60,713 nt of DNA from Paludibacter sp. (GCA_028703105.1 JAQVNN010000004.1:1-60713); one strand, 5' to 3'. Positions 40,735 through 51,994 are shown, counted from the first letter of the stretch. A program made the numbers and translations. The notes: a model not told the origin generated them from the letters alone.

Positions 40735-42027
40735 TTATTCTGCAATCAGCAGGAAATAGTTTTTCTTACCTCTCTGAGCCAATAAGTATTTGCCGTTCAA
40801 TAAATTTGTAGCATCAATACATTGCTCCTGGTTTTCCAGTTTTTCTTTATTCAGACTAACACCTCCCGACTGCACCAGCTTACGCATCTCTCCTTTCGAA
40901 GGGAATATGGCAGCATTTTCTGTCAACAAGTCAATGGCTTTGACACCTTCCGCAAACAGTGATTTTGACACCTTGAACTGGGGAACTCCTTCAAATACTG
41001 AAAGCAGCGTATCTTCATCCAATTTTTTCAGGGAATCAGAAGTCGCATTTCCAAAAAGAATCCCGGAAGCTTCGACCGCGGCTTCATAATCTTCACGGGA
41101 ATGTACCATAACCGTTACCTCTTCAGCCAGACGTTTCTGCAGAATACGCAAATGAGGCGCAGCTGCATGTTCCTGCACCAGAGATTCCACTTCTACCTTG
41201 TTGATTGAAGTAAAAATTTTGATATATTTTTCCGCATCTACATCGCTTACATTCAACCAGAACTGATAAAATTTGTAAGGAGAAGTGTATTTCCTGTCAA
41301 GCCAGACATTACCACTTTCAGTTTTACCAAACTTACCTCCATCGGCTTTGGTGATGAGCGGACAAACCAGGGCAAAAGCTTCACCACCAGTCTTACGACG
41401 AATCAATTCCGTTCCGGTAGTAATATTTCCCCACTGATCAGACCCTCCCATCTGAAGTTTACAGTTTTTATGCTGATTTAACCACAGAAAATCATACCCT
41501 TGTAACAACTGATAAGAAAACTCCGTAAAGGACATGCCCACACTTGAATCGGCGCTGAGGCGTTTTTTGACCGAATCTTTGGCCATCATGTAATTCACCG
41601 TGATGTGCTTGCCAATATCGCGGATGAAGTCTAGGAAAGAATATCCTTTCATCCAGTCGTAGTTATTTACCAATTCAGCGGCATTCAGGGCATCACTCTC
41701 GAAATCGAGGAATTTGGCCAGTTGTTTTTTTATACATTCCTGGTTGTGACGCAAAGCCTTTTCATCGAGCAAATTACGTTCCGCTGATTTTCCCGATGGA
41801 TCACCAATCATACCGGTAGCTCCCCCTATCAAAGCGACAGGCTTATGTCCGGCACACTGAAAATGGCGCAGCATCATCACACCCACCAAATGACCAATGT
41901 GCAATGAATCAGCTGTCGGGTCGATCCCCACATAGGCCACGGTCATTTCTTTGGCTAATTGTTCTTCTGTTCCCGGCATCATGGTGTGTATCATACCACG
42001 CCAGGAGAGTTCTTCTATAAAATTCAT
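40735..42027 (-). CDS. tyrS: Tyrosine--tRNA ligase
   Basis: [26 protein letters not shown]...[15 protein letters not shown]-terminal S4 domain. Confidence 0.97.
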   Translation of the reverse strand: MNFIEELSWRGMIHTMMPGTEEQLAKEMTVAYVGIDPTADSLHIGHLVGVMMLRHFQCAGHKPVALIGGATGMIGDPSGKSAERNLLDEKALRHNQECIKKQLAKFLDFESDALNAAELVNNYDWMKGYSFLDFIRDIGKHITVNYMMAKDSVKKRLSADSSVGMSFTEFSYQLLQGYDFLWLNQHKNCKLQMGGSDQWGNITTGTELIRRKTGGEAFALVCPLITKADGGKFGKTESGNVWLDRKYTSPYKFYQFWLNVSDVDAEKYIKIFTSINKVEVESLVQEHAAAPHLRILQKRLAEEVTVMVHSREDYEAAVEASGILFGNATSDSLKKLDEDTLLSVFEGVPQFKVSKSLFAEGVKAIDLLTENAAIFPSKGEMRKLVQSGGVSLNKEKLENQEQCIDATNLLNGKYLLAQRGKKNYFLLIAE

Positions 42028-42128
42028 TTTTATCTTAATATTTTTAAGCTTGCAAAAATAATAAAAAAGTTATTCATGATTTGCGGTCAAGGTAAATACC
42101 GTTGACCGCAGACGTTTGACGTTAGTCA

Positions 42129-43967
42129 TCAAAACGACTGCATATCCACCAACTTCTTATAATAACCATTCAACTCGATCAATTCATCATGCTTGCCGCG
42201 TTCCACAATGCGACCTTCATGCAGCACGCAAATCTCGTCGGCTTTTTTAATGGTGGAGAGACGGTGCGCAACCACCAGTGTAGTACGGTTTTTCATCAGG
42301 CTTTCCAATGCTTTCTGCACCATTTTTTCTGATTCAGTATCCAATGCTGATGTGGCTTCATCTAAAATCAGAATAGGCGGATTCTTCAGAATTGCCCTGG
42401 CAATACTGATGCGTTGCCTTTGTCCGCCCGAAAGTTTGCTGCCCCGGTCGCCAATGGTTGTTTCATAACCATTTTCTGTTGCCATGATAAAGCCGTGTGC
42501 ATTCGCAATTTTTGCCGCCTCAATCACCTGTTCCTTGCTTGCTTCTTCCACCCCGAAGGCAATGTTATTAAAAAAAGTATCATTAAACAAAATGGCTTCC
42601 TGGTTAACATTTCCAATGAGTTTCCGGATGTCTTGCGACCTGATTTTTTTGATATTCACGCCATCCAGCAATATTTCTCCTTTTTTCACTTCATAGAAAC
42701 GCGGGAACAGGTCGATAAGTGTCGTTTTCCCTGAACCTGACTGTCCAACCAGGGCTATTGTTTTCCCTTTCGGAACTGTTAAACTGATGTCTTTCAACAC
42801 CCATTCCGATTGATAACGGAAACTCAGGCCTTTAAACTCTATTTTATCATGAAAGCCCGTAATCTCGATCGGCTTTTTAGGTTCCGGGATGTTGTTTTCT
42901 GTATTCAAAATTTTATCTATCCTGTCGAGTGCAGCCATCCCTTTCCGGATGCCATAAAAAGCACGCGACAGTTCTTTGGCCGGATTGATGATGCTGTAAA
43001 AAATAACCAGGTAATAGATAAACTCAGCCGGACCGATGGAACTTCTCTCACCCACAATCAGAACACCTCCAAACCAGAGCAAGATAGCGATGACCACGGT
43101 ACCCACAAATTCGCTTAAGGGAGCAGCCAGGTTATAGCGAGCATGCAAATTAAAGAATGACTTACGCATACGTTCATTTAATGTAGCAAAACGAGCTTCA
43201 ATTTTTGATTCAGCATTGAATGCTTTCACAACGCGTAATCCCCCAATGGTTTCATCCATTTGCGACAACATCTCTCCCTGTTGTTCCTGTACCTCAGTAG
43301 ATCTCCTTTTAAGATTTTTCCCAATGATCCCAATCAACCATCCACTAATGGGCAACAAGAGCATAACGAAGATGGTTAACTCCCAACTCATCAACACCAT
43401 CACACCCAGGTAAATGATAATCATGACCGGGTTTTTAAAAATCATGTCAACCGCATTCAGAATAGAAATTTCCACTTCATTCACATCAGAAGACATCCGT
43501 GACATAATATCACCCTTTCTTTCTTCTGTAAAATAACCTATGGGCAAAGAAACAATTTTTCGGTAAAGTGTGTTTTTCAAGTCCCTGACAACGCCAGTGC
43601 GTAAAGGAATCGTCATCCGCACCCCAAGATACGCTGTTCCTGTTTTGAATGCCGTCATCACGATTAAAAAAAGGCCAATAAATAACAAGGTCAACTCAAC
43701 ACCTGAATTTTGTATTGCCAGATTCAGATAGAAGGAGAAATTATTTTTAGTCGCATCAACAAGGCTTAACAGCGAATCATCCCACGACCAGGGCATATAA
43801 ACTACATTCAATTTTTTGATACCAAAAAGTATTTGCAGCACCGGAATGAGAGCCGCAAATGAAAACAAACTGAAAATGGTAGCCAAAAAATTAAAAATTA
43901 AGCTCCATACTACATATTTTTTGTAGGGAGGAAGAAATCGTTTAAATATTGAAATTATTTTGTGCAT
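42129..43967 (-). CDS. ABC transporter, fused permease/ATPase (MsbA-like)
   Basis: Six TM helices; Walker A GQSGSGKTTLIDL; signature LSGGQRQRISIARAI; Walker B ILILDEATSALD. Confidence 0.95.
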   Translation of the reverse strand: MHKIISIFKRFLPPYKKYVVWSLIFNFLATIFSLFSFAALIPVLQILFGIKKLNVVYMPWSWDDSLLSLVDATKNNFSFYLNLAIQNSGVELTLLFIGLFLIVMTAFKTGTAYLGVRMTIPLRTGVVRDLKNTLYRKIVSLPIGYFTEERKGDIMSRMSSDVNEVEISILNAVDMIFKNPVMIIIYLGVMVLMSWELTIFVMLLLPISGWLIGIIGKNLKRRSTEVQEQQGEMLSQMDETIGGLRVVKAFNAESKIEARFATLNERMRKSFFNLHARYNLAAPLSEFVGTVVIAILLWFGGVLIVGERSSIGPAEFIYYLVIFYSIINPAKELSRAFYGIRKGMAALDRIDKILNTENNIPEPKKPIEITGFHDKIEFKGLSFRYQSEWVLKDISLTVPKGKTIALVGQSGSGKTTLIDLFPRFYEVKKGEILLDGVNIKKIRSQDIRKLIGNVNQEAILFNDTFFNNIAFGVEEASKEQVIEAAKIANAHGFIMATENGYETTIGDRGSKLSGGQRQRISIARAILKNPPILILDEATSALDTESEKMVQKALESLMKNRTTLVVAHRLSTIKKADEICVLHEGRIVERGKHDELIELNGYYKKLVDMQSF

Positions 43968-44040
43968 AAAGAAACTTTCAATTTTTTCAGATGAATTTAG
44001 CTTGAGGAGAAACCGGAAACAGGGTTTTTCTTATTCGTTT

Positions 44041-45384
44041 TTAAACCCCAGTATAATTTCTGGGGGTAATTCTTCTCAATTCTTCTTTAACTGTTTCAGT
44101 CACATCCAGTGTATCTATGAATTTTCTGATCGACAATTCAGTGATCTTTTCGTTGGTACGGGTAAGGGCCTTCAACGCCTCATAGGGAGAAGGATATCCT
44201 TCCCGGCGCAGAATAGTCTGAATGCCCTCGGCTACCACTGCCCAGGAATTATCTAAGTCTCTGTAAATAGCTATTTCATTCAGCAACAACTTGTCGAGTC
44301 CTTTCATGATACTTTGTGAAGCAATCAGGGTATGTGAAAACGGAACCCCGACATTACGCAATACTGTACTATCGGTGAGGTCACGCTGTAAGCGTGAAAC
44401 CGGCAATTTAGTTGCCAGAAATTCAAATATTGCGCTGGCAATACCCAGATTCCCCTCTGCATTTTCAAAATCGATGGGGTTTATTTTATGGGGCATGGCA
44501 GAAGAACCAACTTCACCGGCTTTGATTTTTTGCTTGAAATACTCCATGGAAACATAGGTCCAGATGTCACGACAAAAATCAATCAGGATGGTATTGATGC
44601 GTTTCATACCATCAAATTGAGCCGCCATATGATCGTAATTAGAAATTTGGGTTGTCCACTGTTCCCGACTCAACCCAAGCTTATCTATTACAAAAGCATT
44701 CCCGAATTTTTTCCAGTCGATGGTCGGGTAAGCGACTGTATGTGCATTAAAGTTACCGGTTGCGCCACCAAACTTAGCAGAATCGGGGATGGCTTTTAAT
44801 AAGGTCAGCTGCTGATTCAGCCGATTTACATAAACCATCATTTCTTTCCCTAGCCTGGTAGGAGATGCTGGCTGACCATGAGTTTTAGCTAACATGGAAA
44901 CATCGCGCCATTCATCTGCCATGTGTTCCATCATGCGCACCAGTTTATCCATTTCAGGATAATAAATTTGATGCATCGCTTCTCGAATAGACAAGGGAAT
45001 AGCCGTGTTGTTAATATCCTGTGAAGTCAGTCCAAAGTGAATAAATTCTTTAAACAATTGCAAACCAAGCAAATCAAACTGTTCTTTTATAAAATATTCT
45101 ACCGCCTTTACATCGTGATTGGTCACTTTTTCTATGTCTTTAATTCTTTGCGCATCAGATTCCGAAAAGCGCTCATAAACACCCCTGAGCTTAGGAAAAA
45201 TTTCAGCTGGAACAGCTTCAAGTTGTTTGAGTGGAATTTCACACAAGGCGATGAAATACTCAACTTCCACCAGCACACGATAGCGAACTAATGCGAATTC
45301 AGAGAAATAAGGAGCATATGGACTGGTTTTGGAACGGTAACGACCATCAACCGGTGAGATTGCAGTAAGTAATGAAAGGTTCAT
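44041..45384 (-). CDS. purB: Adenylosuccinate lyase
   Basis: ISPVDGRYRSKT...KTHGQPASPTRLGKE...GSSAMPHKINPIDFENAEGN. Confidence 0.97.
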   Translation of the reverse strand: MNLSLLTAISPVDGRYRSKTSPYAPYFSEFALVRYRVLVEVEYFIALCEIPLKQLEAVPAEIFPKLRGVYERFSESDAQRIKDIEKVTNHDVKAVEYFIKEQFDLLGLQLFKEFIHFGLTSQDINNTAIPLSIREAMHQIYYPEMDKLVRMMEHMADEWRDVSMLAKTHGQPASPTRLGKEMMVYVNRLNQQLTLLKAIPDSAKFGGATGNFNAHTVAYPTIDWKKFGNAFVIDKLGLSREQWTTQISNYDHMAAQFDGMKRINTILIDFCRDIWTYVSMEYFKQKIKAGEVGSSAMPHKINPIDFENAEGNLGIASAIFEFLATKLPVSRLQRDLTDSTVLRNVGVPFSHTLIASQSIMKGLDKLLLNEIAIYRDLDNSWAVVAEGIQTILRREGYPSPYEALKALTRTNEKITELSIRKFIDTLDVTETVKEELRRITPRNYTGV

Positions 45385-45558
45385 AATGAGAAAGTTAGTT
45401 AATATTTATCTACTTATGAAAGAAGCGCAAAGTTAATCAAATCTCTTGGAAATAAAAATAAATTACAGTCGCTTTGCCATATTAAAGCTTTTATTTACCT
45501 TTGTTTTGGCTTGTAAAAAAGGAGTCAGTATGCTAACTAATTGGCACATTAACAAATT

Positions 45559-46227
45559 ATGAAATACATCAAAATACACAAGGAAGGCCGGCTGATCTTG
45601 CTGGTACTGGTTTTTATCCTGTTTGCAGTGAACATGATGGTTTACCTCCGTTTTCCAAATATATTGTTGGCCATTACCACCATCATCTCGGGAGCTATCA
45701 TGGTGTTTTTTACTTATTTCTTTCGTAACCCGACACGAGTAGTCGAAATCGACGACCCCAGTCTGGTTGTCGCCCCTGCTGATGGAACTGTTGTAGTGGT
45801 TGAACCTACCGAAGAACACGAATATTTTGGAGACAAAAGAATTCAGGTATCCATTTTCATGTCGGTATTTGATGTCCACGCCAATTGGTACCCGATTGCA
45901 GGAAAGGTACTGATGACAAAGCACCATAAAGGAAGACACATAGCTGCCTATCTTCCAAAATCGAGTCATGAAAATGAGCGTTCGACCATCATCATCGAAA
46001 CGTCTTCGAAAACGCAGATACTTGTACGACAAATTGCCGGTGCCCTGGCGCGCAGAATTGTAACTTATGCCCATCCCGGAAAGTCTTGTCACCTGAATGA
46101 ACACCTCGGATTCATTAAGTTTGGATCAAGGGTGGACATGTATTTACCTTTGGATGCCGAGATTTTTGTAAATGTAGGAGAGGAAACTACCGGAAACGAA
46201 ACCATCATTGCCCGTTTGATCGAATAA
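45559..46227 (+). CDS. psd: Phosphatidylserine decarboxylase-related protein
   Basis: FFRNPTRVVEIDDPSLVVAPADGTVVVVEP...ISIFMSVFDVHANWYP...LGFIKFGSRVDMYLP. Confidence 0.94.
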   Translation: MKYIKIHKEGRLILLVLVFILFAVNMMVYLRFPNILLAITTIISGAIMVFFTYFFRNPTRVVEIDDPSLVVAPADGTVVVVEPTEEHEYFGDKRIQVSIFMSVFDVHANWYPIAGKVLMTKHHKGRHIAAYLPKSSHENERSTIIIETSSKTQILVRQIAGALARRIVTYAHPGKSCHLNEHLGFIKFGSRVDMYLPLDAEIFVNVGEETTGNETIIARLIE

Positions 46228-46228
46228 A

Positions 46229-46594
46229 ATGACCATAACAGAAGCCCAGCAACAGGTTGATAACTGGATAAAGACTATTGGAGTACGTTATTTTAACGAA
46301 CTGACCAATATGGCCATCCTCACAGAAGAGGTTGGGGAACTAGCACGTATCATGGCGCGTACATACGGAGAGCAATCATTCAAGGAATCCGATAAAGCAT
46401 ATAACCTGTCGGATGAAATGGCTGATGTGCTGTGGGTTTTGATATGTCTTGCCAATCAGACAGGAGTAAATCTGACGGAAGCGTTTGAACAGAACCTGCA
46501 AAAGAAAACGGAAAGAGATAAAAACAGACATCAATATTTAGCGGAAAACGGAGAACGGAGAACGGAAAATGAAAAACATAAAAAAACAACATGA
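46229..46594 (+). CDS. MazG-like nucleotide pyrophosphohydrolase
   Basis: NMAILTEEVGELARIMARTYGEQSFK...LSDEMADVLWVLICLANQTGVNL. Confidence 0.92.
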   Translation: MTITEAQQQVDNWIKTIGVRYFNELTNMAILTEEVGELARIMARTYGEQSFKESDKAYNLSDEMADVLWVLICLANQTGVNLTEAFEQNLQKKTERDKNRHQYLAENGERRTENEKHKKTT

Positions 46595-47469
46595 ACAAAT
46601 ACGATGAACTTTTCAAAAGATACAATTGTAAACTAAACGATTCACAGGTTGCGAAAGAAGTTGACAGGATTCTTGATAAACATATGGCAGAGAACATGCG
46701 CCCTGAAGTTTACAAACAATGTCTGAACTGCATCGACCTGACTTCACTGAACGGTACCGACACAGAAGAACAAATTTTCAATATGGTGCAAAAGGTGAAT
46801 ATGTTTGAAGAATCATATCCCGACCTCCCAAATGTTGGGGCCATTTGCGTGTACCCATCCCTGGTATCAACTGTAAAAGAAAATCTTACAGAAGACATCA
46901 GCATTGCTTCTGTTGCTGGAGGTTTTCCGGCTTCTCAGACTTTCATTGAAGTAAAAATAGCTGAGACTTCGATGGCCGTGATGGAAGGAGCAACTGAAAT
47001 AGATGTGGTGATTTCAATCGGAAAATTCTTATCCGGAGAATATGAAAAAGTTCATGAAGAGCTTACAGAAATCAAATCGGCTTGTCGTAATGCCCATTTG
47101 AAGGTTATCATTGAATCAGGCGCATTAAAAACTGCTGCCAACATCAAAAAAGCATCAATTCTGTCGATGGCGGCCGGCGCAGATTTCATCAAAACATCCA
47201 CCGGCAAGATTCCTGTTGCCGCTACACCGTTTGCAACTTACGTAATGTGTCAGGCAATAAAAGCATGGCATGAACAAACCGGCGAAAAAATTGGCTATAA
47301 ACCTGCAGGCGGTATTGCAACAACAGAAGAAGCTGTCATGCACTACACCCTGGTAAAAGAAATTTTAGGAAAAGAATGGCTGAATAACAAGCTTTTCAGA
47401 ATAGGTGCCAGTCGATTGGCAAACAACCTGCTGACATCGGTTTTGGGAAAAGATACGAAATATTTTTAA
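46591..47469 (+). CDS. deoC: Deoxyribose-phosphate aldolase
   Basis: CIDLTSLNGTDTEEQI...VKVIIESGAL-like LKVIIESGALK...ADFIKTSTGKIPVAAT...GYKPAGGIATTEEAV. Confidence 0.95.
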   Translation: MNKYDELFKRYNCKLNDSQVAKEVDRILDKHMAENMRPEVYKQCLNCIDLTSLNGTDTEEQIFNMVQKVNMFEESYPDLPNVGAICVYPSLVSTVKENLTEDISIASVAGGFPASQTFIEVKIAETSMAVMEGATEIDVVISIGKFLSGEYEKVHEELTEIKSACRNAHLKVIIESGALKTAANIKKASILSMAAGADFIKTSTGKIPVAATPFATYVMCQAIKAWHEQTGEKIGYKPAGGIATTEEAVMHYTLVKEILGKEWLNNKLFRIGASRLANNLLTSVLGKDTKYF

Positions 47470-47501
47470 CAGAGGTTAGTGGTAAGGGGTCGGTGTATTA
47501 T

Positions 47502-48476
47502 TCACTTTTCCCGTGTCACCGCAAATTCAACGCAGTTTATCAGCGCTTTTTTGTATTGATTATCTTCAAAGCCATTGAGTTCTTCGATGGCTTTGTTTTT
47601 ATATTCTTCCATACGTTTTCTCGCATACTCAACTCCTCCGTTCTTCAGGGCAAAATTAGTAATATAAGCGACATGCTCGCGGGTATAATCCTTCAGATTT
47701 ATCCAGGTAAGAATTTTTCTCCTTTCTTCATCATCCGCATTTTCCAGGGCGTAGATTAGCGGGAGTGTCACTTTTCCGTCGCGAATATCATTGCCTGTAG
47801 GCTTCCCAATATCAACATTCCGGTAATAGTCAAAAATATCATCTTTAATCTGAAAACAATACCCCAGGTATTCTCCATATTTTTTCAAATGTTCAATGCT
47901 TATTCTGTTGCTATTCACCGACAAAGCTCCTACTTCGGTACAAACAGAAAAAAGAAAAGCTGTTTTTTTCTGAATAATTCGGAAATATTCTGCTTCTGAT
48001 ATCTTTGATTGCCGGGTACTGTTCAACTGCAACAATTCCCCATCAGACAATTGGCTTCCTATGAAAGAAACAGCATTCAAAACATCAATATTCGCTGTTT
48101 TGACAACCTGAAACAACGCTCCGGAAAGCATGTAGTCACCTGACAATACCGCCACCTTATTACCCCAGCGGGCATTTACCGACGGACTTCCCCGACGTTC
48201 ATAGGTATCGTCAATCACATCATCGTGGACCAAACTTGCTGTATGCAATAACTCCATAGCTATCGCTCCATGAATAGTTGACATATTCACATCGCCCACC
48301 AGCTTAGCAGCCAGTATAACCAATATAGGCCTGAGCTTTTTCCCGGCACGCTGAAAAATGTAGCCATTCACACTCTCCAGAATGGGATTGTCGGTTTCCA
48401 TACTGGTTACAAATGTTTTATCAAACAACTCCAGTTCTGGACGGATGGTATCTTTTATTGACTCAATAAGATTCAT
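47502..48476 (-). CDS. Polyprenyl synthetase family protein
   Basis: LLHTASLVHDDVIDDTYERRGSPSVNARWGN; YCFQIKDDIFDY; start at MNLIESIKD preferred over track start 48536. Confidence 0.95.
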   Translation of the reverse strand: MNLIESIKDTIRPELELFDKTFVTSMETDNPILESVNGYIFQRAGKKLRPILVILAAKLVGDVNMSTIHGAIAMELLHTASLVHDDVIDDTYERRGSPSVNARWGNKVAVLSGDYMLSGALFQVVKTANIDVLNAVSFIGSQLSDGELLQLNSTRQSKISEAEYFRIIQKKTAFLFSVCTEVGALSVNSNRISIEHLKKYGEYLGYCFQIKDDIFDYYRNVDIGKPTGNDIRDGKVTLPLIYALENADDEERRKILTWINLKDYTREHVAYITNFALKNGGVEYARKRMEEYKNKAIEELNGFEDNQYKKALINCVEFAVTREK

Positions 48477-48628
48477 TTGGAGCATTTCTTCCTCACAAGC
48501 TGCAAAAGTAAACAAATTTGTTCTAAGTGCGCACAATGGGGTTTAAAAATGAATTAATTTTAATTACTTTTACAGTCACAAACAATTATGGATTCAGATT
48601 GTTCTGATTCAATCTATAAATAACATGA

Positions 48629-51502
48629 ATGATGAAAAAACTCTTCCTGATTGACGCCTACGCCATTATTTACAGAGCATACTACGCCTTTATCCGGGCG
48701 CCAAGAATCAATTCCAAAGGCTTAAACACTTCCGCCATATTCGGTTTTGTTAACATGCTGGAAGATGTGCTCAAAAGAGAAGAGCCTTCTCATATTGCCG
48801 TGGCGTTCGACCCTCCGGGACCAACTTTCCGCCACGATGCCTTTGAAGCTTATAAAGCCCAACGGGAGTCAACGCCGGAAGATATTAAATTATCTGTTCC
48901 TTATATAAAAAAAATCATCAGCGCCTATAATATTCCCATGCTTGAGGTTTTCGGATTTGAAGCTGATGATGTCATCGGCACTATTTCTAAAAAAGCAGAG
49001 AAAGACGGATTTGAGGTGTATATGCTTACTCCGGACAAAGATTACGGGCAATTGGTTTCAGAACATATTTTCATGTACCGCCCCCGTCATAATGGCGGTT
49101 ACGAAATTATGGGGCCTACAGAAATCAAAGCTAAATATGATCTGGACAGTCACGAACAAGTAATCGACCTGCTTGGCCTGATGGGAGATAACTCCGACAA
49201 TATTCCCGGATGTCCGGGTGTTGGCGAGAAAACTGCCGTTAAGCTACTGAAAGAGTTCGGCAGTATCGACGCGCTGCTTACCCGCACTGATGAACTGAAA
49301 GGTGCACTTAAAACCAAAGTAGAAGAAAACGTTGAACAAATCAGGTTCTCAAAATTTCTGGCAACCATCAAAACAGATGTTCCGGTAGAATTTGATGAAA
49401 AAGCATTTTTAGTCGAACCAATCAACGAAACAGAACTGAAAGTTTTATTCGACGAACTGGAGTTCCGTACCATGTCGGCTAATAAATTCGGCAACGTATT
49501 TACCTCGCTCCCGCCCGACCTACCGGTTTCCAGAATTCAGTTCGCACCCCCCAAAAACAGACATGGACAGATGTCCTTATTTGGAGAAGAAGAGGAATCA
49601 ACTGAGAAGGAAAGAAGTCAGGACACAAAAAAGAAAATTCTCACTCCTCCTGTTTCTGAGACTCCATCAGCAAAAATATTGGTTAACGGACTAAACTCAA
49701 TTCACAACACTCCCCACGAATATATTTTAGTCGATAGCAAGGCAACACGTGCCAATTTGATTTCGCAATTATTCTTACAAAAGTCAGTTTGTTTCGACAC
49801 AGAAACAACCGGCGTTGATGTTTTCACTGCTGAAATGGTCGGACTGTCTTTTTGCTACGAAAAAGGAAAAGCATATTACGTTACACTACCGCCAGAAAAA
49901 GAAGCTTGCGCGGAAGTTATCCGCGAGTTCAAGGCTTTCTTTCAAACTGAGCATATTGTAAAAATAGGGCAAAATGTAAAATTTGACCTGTTGATGCTCG
50001 CCATGTATGGCATCGAACTGAAAGGTCAGATTTTCGACACCATGATTGCCCACTACCTGCTTCAGCCTGAGTTAAGACATGGGATGGATTATCTGGCCGA
50101 GATTTATTTGCGATACAGGACCATCCATTATGAGGAAATGGTTGGCGGCAAAGGCAAAAATCAGCCTGATATCCGGAGTGTTGACATAGAACTGTTAAAA
50201 GAGTATGCAGCAGAAGATGCTGACATTACTTTTCAGTTGAAAGAAATATTAGAACAAGAAATCAGCAGCAACAAGCTCGAAGCACTTTTTTACGATATTG
50301 AGATGCCGCTGATGAGGGTACTGGCAACCATGGAATTCAATGGTGTCAGAATAGATGCAGAAGCTCTTAAACAAAGTTCCGTAATTCTTACAGAAGAAAT
50401 GTTGCGGTTAGAAAAAGAAATTCATCTGCTCGCCGGACTAGAATTTAATGTATCCTCTCCCGCACAGGTTGGAGAAATTTTATTCGACCACCTGAAACTA
50501 GATGAAAAAGCGAAAAAAACAAAGACCGGTCAGTATTCAACTTCGGAAGACATCCTCGAAAAAATCAAGTTTAAACATCCGATTGTCAGCATGATTCTGG
50601 AATACAGAGGACTGAAAAAGCTTCTCAGCACCTATATCGACGCCTTACCACAAATGATTAATCCCCGTACCGGAAAAGTACATACTTCATTTAACCAGAC
50701 GGTTACAGCAACCGGTCGACTCAGTTCAACCAATCCCAATCTACAAAACATCCCCATCCGGGATGCACAAGGAAAAGAAATTAGAAAAGCTTTTATCCCG
50801 GATGATAATGCCGTTTTTCTAAGTGCTGACTACTCCCAAATCGAACTGCGCATCATGGCACACCTGAGCGGAGATGAAAACATGATCGAAGCTTTCCGGA
50901 GTGGTCATGACATTCATACAGCTACAGCAGCAAAAATCTATAAAATTCCAATGGAAAAGGTTAATTCCGATATGCGCAGGAAGGCAAAAACAGCCAATTT
51001 CGGAATTATTTACGGGATTTCTATATTCGGTCTAGCCGATAGGTTGAATATATCAAGGACTGAAGCCAAAGAACTGATCGATGGATATTTCAATACCTAT
51101 CCATCTGTAAAGTCGTATATGGACAAAGCCATTCAGGAAGCAAAAGTAAACGGGTACGTTGAAACCATTTTTGGCAGAAAGCGGTATTTAAGTGATATCA
51201 ATTCACAAAACAGCATTGTCAGAGGTTACGCCGAACGAAACGCCATCAACGCACCCATCCAGGGATCTGCTGCTGATATCATTAAAATTGCCATGATCAG
51301 GATACAGAAACGAATCAATCTTGAGAACCTGAAAACACAAATGATCATGCAGGTACACGATGAACTGAATTTTTCTGTCGCTGCCGAAGAGCTGAATACT
51401 GTCGAAAAGCTGGTTAGAGAAGAAATGGAAAAGGCGGCTGAACTGAATGTTCAATTGATTGCCGACTGCGGTATTGGTTCAAACTGGCTGGAGGCTCATT
51501 GA
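48629..51502 (+). CDS. polA: DNA polymerase I
   Basis: 5'-exonuclease (LFLIDAYAIIYRAYYAF), 3'-5' exo (VCFDTETTGVD), PolA (ATGRLSSTNPNLQNIPIR...LSADYSQIELRIMAHLSGD...QVHDELNF). Confidence 0.98.
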   Translation: MMKKLFLIDAYAIIYRAYYAFIRAPRINSKGLNTSAIFGFVNMLEDVLKREEPSHIAVAFDPPGPTFRHDAFEAYKAQRESTPEDIKLSVPYIKKIISAYNIPMLEVFGFEADDVIGTISKKAEKDGFEVYMLTPDKDYGQLVSEHIFMYRPRHNGGYEIMGPTEIKAKYDLDSHEQVIDLLGLMGDNSDNIPGCPGVGEKTAVKLLKEFGSIDALLTRTDELKGALKTKVEENVEQIRFSKFLATIKTDVPVEFDEKAFLVEPINETELKVLFDELEFRTMSANKFGNVFTSLPPDLPVSRIQFAPPKNRHGQMSLFGEEEESTEKERSQDTKKKILTPPVSETPSAKILVNGLNSIHNTPHEYILVDSKATRANLISQLFLQKSVCFDTETTGVDVFTAEMVGLSFCYEKGKAYYVTLPPEKEACAEVIREFKAFFQTEHIVKIGQNVKFDLLMLAMYGIELKGQIFDTMIAHYLLQPELRHGMDYLAEIYLRYRTIHYEEMVGGKGKNQPDIRSVDIELLKEYAAEDADITFQLKEILEQEISSNKLEALFYDIEMPLMRVLATMEFNGVRIDAEALKQSSVILTEEMLRLEKEIHLLAGLEFNVSSPAQVGEILFDHLKLDEKAKKTKTGQYSTSEDILEKIKFKHPIVSMILEYRGLKKLLSTYIDALPQMINPRTGKVHTSFNQTVTATGRLSSTNPNLQNIPIRDAQGKEIRKAFIPDDNAVFLSADYSQIELRIMAHLSGDENMIEAFRSGHDIHTATAAKIYKIPMEKVNSDMRRKAKTANFGIIYGISIFGLADRLNISRTEAKELIDGYFNTYPSVKSYMDKAIQEAKVNGYVETIFGRKRYLSDINSQNSIVRGYAERNAINAPIQGSAADIIKIAMIRIQKRINLENLKTQMIMQVHDELNFSVAAEELNTVEKLVREEMEKAAELNVQLIADCGIGSNWLEAH

Positions 51503-51550
51503 CATGGCAGCAGCAATTCCGGCCGATTATACAAGGCCAAAGCAAAAAAC

Positions 51551-51577
51551 CCGCTACCAATCTGATAGCGGGCTTTT
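51551..51577 (+). terminator. Intrinsic terminator after polA
   Basis: CCCGCTA-CCAATCTGA-TAGCGGG followed by CTTTTTAT. Confidence 0.7.
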
Positions 51578-51596
51578 TATATTTATTATGGAACAT

Positions 51597-51851
51597 TTAT
51601 GCCAACTTATTGATATAAACCGCCAGTTTTGATTTCAGGTTAGACGCTTTATTTTTATGAATAATGTTGCGCTTAGCCAATTTGTCCAACATAGCACTCA
51701 CTTTAGGCAACATTTCTGCTGCAACAGATTTTTCAGTAGTTGCACGCAATTTACGTACAGCATTACGGGCAGTTTTTGCATAATAACGATTATGCAATTT
51801 ACGCTTGTGTATCTGACGTATTCTTTTGATTGATGATTGATGATTTGCCAT
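51597..51851 (-). CDS. rpsT: 30S ribosomal protein S20
   Basis: [36 protein letters not shown]. Confidence 0.97.
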   Translation of the reverse strand: MANHQSSIKRIRQIHKRKLHNRYYAKTARNAVRKLRATTEKSVAAEMLPKVSAMLDKLAKRNIIHKNKASNLKSKLAVYINKLA

Positions 51852-51880
51852 CTCAATAAACTTTTAAATCTTTAATATTG

Positions 51881-51952
51881 TAGCCCATAGGGGAATCGAA
51901 CCCCTCTTTCAAGAATGAAAATCTTGCGTCCTAACCGATAGACGAATGGGCC
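51881..51952 (-). tRNA. tRNA-Glu (anticodon TTC)
   Basis: Minus strand GGCCCATTCGTCTATCGGTTAGGACGCAAGATTTTCATTCTTGAAAGAGGGGTTCGATTCCCCTATGGGCTA. Confidence 0.97.
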
Positions 51953-51994
51953 TTCATTTTTTTTAACAAACAACTGACCTCTCAATTGCGGGTG

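Noticed and set aside
45463-46104. 213-aa minus-strand ORF opposite psd
   Set aside because: Antisense to a confident psd gene and low-complexity-like composition.
46229-46594. MazG as part of a toxin or phage-defence module
   Set aside because: Sits in a compact psd-mazG-deoC housekeeping cluster; no partner gene.
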